In this document: piece after piece, positions 54,822 to 64,000 of the stretch
Numbering within the stretch: the first letter of the stretch is position 1
Layout of the letters: every line of letters starts with the position of its first letter
From: Serinus canaria
Lineage: Eukaryota; Chordata; Aves; Passeriformes; Fringillidae
Assembly: GCF_022539315.1 (NCBI RefSeq)
Contig: NC_066314.1
Coordinates: 61,427,543-61,491,542, forward strand
Direction of reading: 5' to 3'
Length of the DNA: 64,000 nucleotides
The notes under the pieces: generated by a model
Told to the model about the DNA's origin: nothing
The model's database searches: none
Seen by the model: only the letters and a program-made list of their open reading frames with translations
Made by a program: the position numbers and the translations under genes

Positions 54822-57229
54822 GGACTGCTGGCTAGACCCTCATACTACTGTCACATGTGCCTTTGTCTGAGTTTAAGCACATGAATTGTCTGAACTGACT
54901 TCATCAGGACAACTTGCGCACTGAAAGCCCACTACGTGTGTAAACCTTAGCAGGAAAAGCGCATTAATAATCTGCCCTTGGGTTTTGAGAGGGAATTTGA
55001 GTGAAAAAAAAGCAAAAAAACCTCCATAAAACTTGTAGATACAATTCAGGTATCCAAGTGATGCATTAATCTAAATGAAACCCCTCTCCTGCACTCTCCC
55101 TTTTAGAAAAGCAAGTTCTTCTCTATAAATGTATAATCTGTAGTTAACTGCTGCTAACTGATTTCAAAAGAAATCCTGTGGAAGGTAAAGTTTCCAGTAC
55201 CTGTGCCCACCCCACCAGCAGCACACTCAGAAAATCTACATTGGGTTTTCTTGCAGATTTTTCCTTCCCTTCCTTCTCCATGACTAGCAATATGGATAGA
55301 AAAACATTCTCTCTGCTCTTGACAGAGTGGTTGCTGCTGCTGCACGTTCTCCACCTGGAGTGAAAATTCTCCGTTGTCACGGCAGCCAACAGCGATGTCA
55401 CACACAGAGTATTGTGACTTCAGCTGGAAAAGGAGCAGCAGAGCAGATGAACTCTGAAAACAATGATATTGTTTTGGTGTAAACAGCCTTCATGGAAAAG
55501 AGGGGGGGAAAAAGAAGGAAGTTTATATAAACATCTGACAACTACAGTTTTCTTGAAGAAGTCTAAATATATGAAAAATAGAGTTCTCTCTAGGCAAGTA
55601 TCTCAAAGGTACAACTAAGTACTGAAAGAATTGTCATTTTGATTTTAGGACCCTTTCAGGTTTTGAAATACATGTTTTCTATTCTTTTCTTTCTTTAGTT
55701 TTGTTTTAAAAACCTTCTTGTCTGGTCATTGTCCCAGAATAAGCAATCAGCATTGCTGTGTAAAGAAATAAGTCTCAGGAAATAATGCATATGTTTCCAA
55801 ATGTTTCATTAATCTACAGGCAACTTGCAAATACTGCTGTCTGTCATGACAAACCTTTCTGAAAATTCACATGCAGAAGAAGGGGAAATACCTGTAGGAC
55901 TTCAGTTACCACCTTCTCAGGGGACAACACAAATAATAAGCAGTTCTCTCCCCAAAGTACCCTAATGATATCCTAGCTTTACAAAATACTATGCTTGAGT
56001 ATTTTTTCTGAAATATAAACTTGCCATGCACAGTCAAAATGAAAAAGAAATATGGGGCATTTTAAAGAAAAATTCCATGGGGAAAAGCAACTGTGAAATA
56101 GCCAAACATCAGTTATGAAAACCACATCAAGAAGAGGCTCTTATGCACGGGCGGAAGGGTTTAGGGATTTCAAGAAAACGTGCATCCTAGTTTGACTCAT
56201 AATGTAGGCAAAGAATGAGCAAGTTTCCTCAACTTAAAAACAGCTCAGAGAGTATGTAACCCTTTAAAGTCACGGTATCTCTACAACTTTCTTCTATCTC
56301 ACAGCTCCCAGCTGATGGCAATCTTTGCTCTCCATGCCCAACTCCTCCACAGGACTGGAGATGGATTACTTCCATCCTGAATTAGCGCAGAAGAAACAGC
56401 TGATACTACTGTGACATGGGAAAACTTCTGAGGTGTGCACTGCAGCCAGCCCAGAGCTTGCTCATTGGTGCCATTATCACTATCCCAACTGCAAACCTTC
56501 AGTCAGAGCCTTCTCCTCCCCTGCTGCTGCCCACATACAACTCAACAGGCTGTGGGCAGCACCGTTTCCTTCTACCTGAGGGGAGAACATAAATGTAAGG
56601 AAAGCAAAATATAACAAAGTGACCAAAGGCAGAGAGATTTGGGGTTGATTCTGCCCGCGAGTCAAGTCTGGATCATTCTCCCAAGCTTAAAGATTACGGT
56701 CTCATGAGTGTATCATTTGGGACTTCCACAGGGCAGGATCTGGGAGAGGGAGCAACCAGAGCTGGGAGTACCCAGGGTAAAATCAGGAAACGCCTTCCCA
56801 CAAGACCCAAAGAAAAAGTAATGGCAAGAACTTGTTCTTCCTTAAAATAACTTGCAAGTCTGTTGTTTTGTGGCATTGCTGTTTAACGCAACAGAACAAT
56901 ATTAGCGAAAACCAGCATAAACCAGACAGTTGTCATAAAGGAGAAAAAGGTATCTCAGTTCATTTGTGTTTTTCCTCTGACCCTAAACTTCTGTCTCAAG
57001 GGTCACACTTGCTCCTACATGGAATGTCTGGATAGAAGGCTTCACCAATTTTACTCTCTGATGACAAATGGCACCAAACGCTTTCCTGCCTCTTCCCAGG
57101 AGCAACTGCTTATTGCTCCTCATTCCCAATCTGCATGACCAAACAACTACGCAGAAGACAGAGATGGGTGAAAGCAAACTATCTAAAGCTGCAAATCAAG
57201 AACGCCAGGCTTAAGAAAACTCAGCTTTA

Positions 57230-57560
57230 TGGCTGCCTGTGCAACCTTCGACCCTCTTTCGGCCCGCGTGCCATGGCAGAGCTGTTAATCACATAATCAC
57301 AGGCTATTTTTCCACAGGACCTTGGCCTCACCCAGTGCAGCAGGATCTGGGGTGCTCACCAGGGGAGCACCCAGTTACTATTTCATCTTCTCAGCACTGT
57401 TGAAGGTGTGGCCCCAGCCTTGTTTACTGCATACCCGCCACGCTCTGCTCTGCAGAGGGAATTAGTAATTTACTCATGGCCTTTCCTACAGTACGCATCA
57501 TTAGAGTAACTGAATGTTTCACAAACATAAAGGAATACATTTTTGTGCTGCCCTTATAAA
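57230..57560. promoter_or_regulatory. Candidate CpG-retaining regulatory block
   Basis: Several CpGs (TTCGGCCCGCGTGCC, ACCCGCC, TACGCATC) are interspersed with GTTAATCACATAATCACAGG and GAATTAGTAATTTACTC homeodomain-type words. Texture-based call. Confidence 0.22.
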
Positions 57561-58490
57561 GTAAGACACTGTATTATCCATATGTCATGGGCAGGGAAGC
57601 AAAGCACAAGGAGATTAATGTGAAAAGCTTCCACTAGTTTTAAATGCTCAATTGAAACTCTCAAGTACAAGTCCTTCAGAGATGTGTTTTGCCAGCTGAG
57701 GCTGTGGTTACAACCATATTTTTGTGCTGATGCTCTCGGAGATAGCAGAAGTGGTATCCCTGACATTTATACCATTCAAATTTTTTGCTGGGTTGTTAAT
57801 GTGGAGGCTTGCTTTCTCATTTCTTTGTACATTTGTTGTATTTAACACGCATCAGGAAAAAATTCAGGAGAGGTATAAAAGAGCTGTTTTCTAAATATAC
57901 ATTCTGAGGCAGGTAGCTGGGATGGAAAATTTCTGCCCAGACAGTTTAAGTTTAGTAAAGTTGTGAAAAACTAAAAATGAAGGTCTTAAAATAGGGAAGC
58001 TGTTGGATGGCCTCAACAACAGGTCATTGCCATAAAATACGCTTTTCTTTCTCTTCTCAGTTGTTGAAGAAACAGATGTTACACTAACAGAATCAAGTCA
58101 AACTGAAATGCATACTGTAACTAGAACTTTATTTTATATCCTGGTTCTGTTCAGATAAACAAGATCAATTTATTTTTACATTTAAAGCAAAACAAAGTCT
58201 TGTTACTCAATTCCAAACAGGGACTTCTGCTTAGAGCATAAACCCCTTTCCTCCTTTTCTCTCAGAAAGAAAAAGCAAGTGTCAGGCACTTCTGGCAGCA
58301 CTGGTCATAAGCTGGATATAGCACAGGCAGATGGACAGTACTCAGAGGTAGTGAATCCTACATTGATATAAACTGATCCTTCCCCTGATTATTTGCAGGG
58401 AGATTCAAAAATTCCAATAAGAAAAAAAAAAAAAGGCCATCTGAAAATTTCAGGCAGTGATTTTTATCTGTGCCAACACCAGGAAAGAAA

Positions 58491-58514
58491 GACAGACAGA
58501 CAAAAAGACAGACG
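58491..58514. repeat. GACA-rich simple repeat
   Basis: GACAGACAGACA, a short interruption of A residues, then GACAGAC. A related CAGACACACGCAGACAGACG stretch lies about 150 bp downstream at 58644-58665. Confidence 0.75.
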
Positions 58515-58974
58515 GTGAAGGGGTGGGAATAATTCAACCAACTGCTGGTGCCAGCCTTCTTCAGAGCAATGAAGTAATTTTAGAGACATTTCTGTAGGAG
58601 CGTAAAATCCAACCTTGCAACTGCGCACAGGATTCGGGACACACAGACACACGCAGACAGACGTACAACACTGGACAGCAATGTGAGACAATGTGGGAGC
58701 TGGCAGAACTGGTTCCTCCATCACCTTGGGAACATGCAAGGACAGCCCTAGGATAACTCCTGACGATTCCTCTTTGCCACCCAAGCTGTATTCCTGGCAA
58801 ATGAAGTGTTCCTTCCCCTGATACATACCATATTCACACAGAGAGGAGCACAGACCCAATTTCCCTGTCCTGCACTGAAAACTCTCACCATATATCCCTG
58901 CTTTTGAGCTAGTCATGTCTCCTGACTGCACTAACTTAGACTAATTTAGTATTTTTAATTACAGAGGGATTTAC

Positions 58975-58993
58975 AGCACTGCACTACAGTGCT
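58975..58993. other. Short perfect hairpin
   Basis: AGCACTG-CACTA-CAGTGCT, a 7-bp stem with a 5-base loop, in an AT-rich context. No role is evident. Confidence 0.6.
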
Positions 58994-61942
58994 CTCTTTT
59001 ATTATACCCACTGTTTCTGCTGAATCTGGGTGCACTCTACATACAAAGTTGCACATTAGACAAATTACACTGCACATTAAGTAAATCTCTCTCTAGAAAT
59101 AGGATTAGATGAAGAGGCAAATCTTCCTCATTCCTAGTGCATAAATTAATATCTACAAAATCAATATAAAGAAAGAGCCCCATATCAATTTATGAAAAAA
59201 ATAGTTTAAACATACTCCACAATTAAACAAATTTATGTAGGAGATGCATTCTTCTTCTCCTATTTTGCTTAATAAATAAAACAGCCAGTCCAAGGAATCA
59301 GGTCAATCAGTGTCTGGAAAAAGCCCCATTAAAGCTGCTATATAACCTAGTTTCTCAAGCTGCATAAGGCATCCTAATATTGAAGAGGCAGAAGTCCATG
59401 CAGAGACAGCATAGATGGCTCAGCTTCTGGCCCTTCAGGGTTATGGAGGATATTTATCACAGAAGACAACAACAGCAAGTGAGATATCTTGCAAAGATCT
59501 GGGGAGATGGGCTCTGAAGGACCACAGCAAAGACAACATGATGCATCCAGACCTGTACATAAAACAGAGCTAGTAGTCTTGGGCATCTAAGTTCAGGTCT
59601 TCCAACATAAGGAGATGGTAAAGGCCCAGATTTTCACATGTGTTCAGATGCTCTCAAAGCTAACCTAGCCCTGCTGCCACAGTGGGTGATAACACCTCTT
59701 CTCAGAGCACTCCACAGCTGCATGGTTCCATCCCTCCCATGTCACGTGGGAGGGTGAATCCGGCAGTGCCCAAAGCTGTGGGCGTGTTTTGTGGGCACAG
59801 AGCCTATTCCAGTGCAGGCAAAAACCTCTCAGCATCAGCCCTCCTCCTCCTGCACAACACACAGCACACAAGATGCAATGCCCAGGCCCTCCTCACCTCA
59901 GAAAACGTATATTCAGTGGGTTTGAAAATATTTTGCAAAGGATATCACAATCCACATCCTATAGAGATAAAAATGGAGCCAGAAGAAAGTGACTTGCTTA
60001 AGCTTTAAGAGCAAGGCAGCATCAGAACTGGGAAATGAAACTTCCTGGTCCACAAACCTCAGTTTTAGCTTCTTAAATAAGGATTCTTTTCCCTCATTAA
60101 AAAGCTAAAAATGAGAAAAGAGGAAGGAATATTCTGCAGACAGAATGAACTTCGCCCTCAGAGGACTAATGACCTGATAGACTTTTTTTTCCCTTCTCAC
60201 CTCTATTTCCCCCGCTAAAGTTACAGTAATTTCAAGGACTCTCCTTCTTCCTTGGTCTGCTTTAACCTAGTGTGTCAGCTCAGCATCCTTTTCCCAACCA
60301 CCTAAAGCCAGAGACCATCCTTCCATGAGAGGAGATTACCTTCTTGCTTTCAGTCTCCCTGGACATCCTTGCAACATCCTGGACTGAGACTACTTTGCTT
60401 TCTGCATCGTGCTGAGGGACTCCAAAGTCCTATCCATGCATCCCAGCCCATAGTACGTGGCAGCCTGAAAGGGTACCCTGGAGGTAAAACCTGGCTGTTC
60501 TCTATTAATTTTTCATTTTAGGAATGGCTCCAGGGAAAGGAGGGAGATATAGGTCAGAGACTTTGGGGGCTGATTAGTAACTCTGTACATCTTCCTTCCT
60601 TTTTTTTTTTTCCCCCTCATTATTTTTTTCTCTTCCAAATTCAGAAACAGAGGGTTTTCCCTCCGTATTTCTCATTTACTCCTCGAGCATCATTGGCATT
60701 AGTCAGCAAGCTCCTGCTATTTCCTCACAAGCCCCTGACACTTGCAGAGTGACTAACCCCCTCTGCCACACTCAGGTTCCAACAGTTGCATCTGCTTTTT
60801 TTCCCCTCATGAAAAATGGATCTCGGCATTGCACGGGCGCAGTTCTCCCCGTGGTCACTGTAAGGGTGACAGGTCACTCCCTGTAAGCTCCTGCTGCCAG
60901 GGGGCTGTAAACACCACCATTGTTCATGCACAGGGCCAAAGAGCCAGGAGGTGATGGCAGGGCCTGCCTTCAGGTCATTTCACAACTCACCATCACAGTA
61001 GCAGTGTCCCTCTCACTAGGAAGGAGTTTTAGCTCCTGCTCCAAGCACAGGCACGTGGAGAAGGCGATGGAGGAAGCCTGGCAGCCCTGAAGCCACCAGG
61101 TCTGTCAGGGGACACTGCCTTTGCTTTGGCCTTTCCTTCCAGGACCAGGAGTCTCTGCCTGGTGCCTGACATGATGTGCAGCAGGCCTCAGCTGGGCTTC
61201 TGAGCACGAATACGGGGTGAGTGAAAACACAGCTCCCTGTGACTCAATGCCACCTCATCAGAGCACGACAGAAGGCTCCTCCTGGCCAGGTGGGCTTGCA
61301 CAAGCTGCCCACCCACAGCCATGCTCACAGAAGACCTTGCATGCAGCTCATGCTCACGTAGGCATACCCACAGACCTGCCCACACTGTGCTCGAGCACAC
61401 AGCAAGTTTGTTGTGTCCACCTTTCCAGGGTGATGCCAAGAGCACGCAGACCACTCTTCCTTACATCCAGCATGCAAACAGGATGTCTTGCCCACAGGGC
61501 AAGGCCATGCCCTCAGGCGATGGTAGGTGCTATCTGCTGCCATCCACACAGGAACAATCCACATCCAGAGCAGAGCCCATCAACAGGGATCAGTGGGAAG
61601 GCTGGTGAACTTGGTGCTGGAGAAGTTTATTCCCCATTTAACCTTGACACCCTCACCCCATTCCCACCACCCTTACCTCGGTGCCCATTGTAGGAGAGAC
61701 TTCTGCATTGCTGTGTAGGGAGGCATGAAAATAAACCACCGGCTCCAGTGCCACACTCCCTCCTGGCAGATCTGTTTCTCTCTTCTTAACTGTTTCCAAG
61801 TGCCTGGCTGTTTTATAATCCCCAGTGAGCATTCCCTTAACTCCTTCCTCACTGAGTCCTTCCACTCTCCCTCGCTTGCTCTCTTTTAAAAGGCAGAAAA
61901 ATCCAAGGCGGGGTAGGGGGTAGAGAAAGCAAAGGAGGGGGC

Positions 61943-61992
61943 CTGAATCAAAGAGGGAACATCTGAATCAAAGAGGGAACATCTGAATCAAA
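61943..61992. repeat. 20-bp-period tandem repeat, 2.5 copies
   Basis: The unit CTGAATCAAAGAGGGAACAT is repeated perfectly across 50 bp and ends in CTGAATCAAA. Confidence 0.95.
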
Positions 61993-64000
61993 CTGCACAT
62001 ATTAGTCATTTCCCCAGCCCTCTCTTACACAGGCAGACTGACTCTCCTGTTAATGTATTTCATTTTTTCTTCCCATGGACATTTGTGTACCTTAGAAACT
62101 TTGCTAATCTCCTCCTGCTTTTTCATACCATGAGGTCATACGCTCCTGCTGGTAGCATGACTTTAAATCACACACCAGCTTGCCCTTTGAGGTCTGAACA
62201 GAAATCACTGTCTTAGATCACAAGTAAATATGAGTTGATGGCTTCAAGCCCAGTGTCACCACCACCCCACTTATGCATATTGTAAAATTTGAGAAGAATC
62301 AGATGCAGGTATTGCTTCCCAGCGGAAAGGACTCCATCACCGCAAGGGCTGTGAGAGGGCTGTGTGGAGGAGCTCGGGCAGAGGAACACATCCTCCCTGT
62401 TTCCAACACCTGGGACTCTGCCACTGCCCTGAAGTGACCTGCTGAAGCCACACACAAGAGTTATGGGTGCTAAAGGCCGTGCACTGCGTGCGTGCGTGTC
62501 AGCGAGTGCAGACATGGGGCGCGGAGTCACCTGGCCTGAGACATTCTGGGAGCCCCACAGGTCACGGTGGCTGCACTTGGCCACAGCACAGGTCGCTCTG
62601 TGTGTGTGCCAGGGTGTGCTGGGGGTAGGACAAGCACAGCAACCCAGCAGCTTTGGATCTCACAACCACCACTACGTGCAAAGAAACGTCACAGAATGCT
62701 CCAGTGCTTACGCTGCTCCTGTGAGCCCATGAATAAAGAGGATGGAGGAAAAAAGCATTGGCTTTCACATGTCCCCTCTCAGGTGGGAACATGACACCTG
62801 CAGCTGGCTGCTGCTCTTCCTCAGAGCCTATGGCTGCTTCTTCCAGCATCTTGAGGTTACCCCTGACAGCTTTCACTCAAAAGTTTACCGAGGTATCTTT
62901 TTCCCTGACAAAATGAGGTATTCAAAATGAGCTGTGTCACACAAGGCTGGGCCTCAGGGCTTTTAAAATCGGTTCTGCTGATGTTCAAAGGGAGCAGCTT
63001 GCTGTGCAGAGGAGTGCTAGAGTTAATAGCAGTAGGATCAGCACAAGCTCTTACCCTGCCATCTGCCTTCAGCTCAGCCAGGCTTTCTGCTGAACAGCCA
63101 ATGTGGGCTGGGGCCACTGGAGTGAGCAGCAACTCACTGACATGAAAGACTGCCTGGGTTAGTTGATTAAGAATAAGATTACGAGCACAGGAATCCTGTA
63201 TAGTGCTGGTACTGACTCACTTCAAGGATTTCATGGGGATATTTAAGCCCAGTTTTCCAAAGAAGGCTTTAATTTTGTGCAGGTGGGTGCTTGTGTGAAA
63301 GCTTAAACAAGCCCCATGAATTGATGACTCCAGAAACAGGGGTCATCTCTGAAACTGCTATGCTTTCTTCTTTGGCCACCCCCACTAGAAAACAGGGATA
63401 AATAACACTTAACTGTTTCCCTCCCCTATAATGTTTCAATCCTTTGCACATAGAGAGCTCTTAAGGAAACACAGGAAAGCCCACTGGAATGGACAGGAAT
63501 GCCTCTCGCAGCTGTGGGTCACAGATCCCTCTCGTTCTGCCTTGTGGACTTCTTTTAAGTGCTGGTCACTGCCAGCAGGCCCTGACAGAGGCTGCTCAGC
63601 TCTGCTCCTGCACATTCAGACTGACAGCTGCCTCAAGAGTTCTCCCTCTTTTTAACAATAGAAGAGTCACTTAAGGTTTGTGGATGACCTGAAAGTACCA
63701 ACTGCTGACCCACTACCGAAGTCTGAACCTTCCAGTGCAACCATGAAAAGCAGGGCTTGGTCCCCTTGAGGGATGGTGAGGGCAGGACAGCTCTCTAGGC
63801 CCATAACAAAATACTGAGGGTATACAAAATACTCTGCTGTCATATCATTCTGTGGGAATACCCTACAGCAATTTAAAGGACTGCTGCAGCTGATCTCCAA
63901 ACCCAGGATGAGACAGCTGGAGGGAGCAGCAAAAGGGTGCTGGTCTGGAAGGGAGATGGGGGATCTGGGACGAGTGAGGGCACAACCTGCCTGATCTGAA

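Noticed and set aside
57230..57275. Minus-strand ATG GCA in a CpG-rich context as a possible HIPK2 exon 1 start
   Set aside because: The codons after the ATG do not encode the MAPVYE start of HIPK2, and no matching donor follows.

Overview
The window is vertebrate, most probably bird, nuclear DNA. The evidence is one large coding exon with canonical splice sites, no operons or compact gene packing, several simple repeats, and interspersed repeats that are sparse and of CR1 type. No Alu, B1/B2 or L1-like sequence was recognised. Assignment to birds is an inference from the CR1 content and low repeat load; the species cannot be named from the sequence.

Only one protein-coding gene is supported: HIPK2 (homeodomain-interacting protein kinase 2), on the minus strand. 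Its large second exon (39010-40108) encodes the N-terminal region with a SUMO-acceptor motif and the first part of the kinase domain, through the DFG motif and the activation-loop tyrosine. Transcription runs from high to low coordinates. Positions 40109-64000 are therefore the 3' part of intron 1, and positions 1-39009 are the 5' part of intron 2. Exon 1 (the short MAPVYE-encoding start) lies beyond 64000. Exon 3 and the later exons lie below position 1. I looked for both in the sequence and did not find them.

The introns hold mostly unique, AT-leaning sequence. Recognisable elements are a 5'-truncated CR1 LINE 3' end (about 51520-52206, antisense to HIPK2), a probable older CR1 remnant on the minus strand (about 36871-36932), a long AAT microsatellite (864-957), a CAAA microsatellite (53778-53816), a near-perfect 60-bp tandem duplication (54703-54821), a 20-bp-period tandem repeat (61943-61992), and poly-A/T runs.

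Several blocks look like cis-regulatory elements from motif content or unusual CpG retention. The most striking is at 8291-8435: two perfect and one near-perfect POU octamer motifs at an exact 16-bp period, with a fourth perfect octamer on the opposite strand about 100 bp away. Other candidates lie near 3290-3620, 13600-13780, 14900-15120, 15830-15980, 20930-21725, 26190-26330, 42440-42625, 43140-43570, 53630-53770 and 57230-57560. These calls rest on sequence reading alone; conservation was not computed. No RNA gene, CRISPR array, prokaryotic feature or second protein-coding gene was found.
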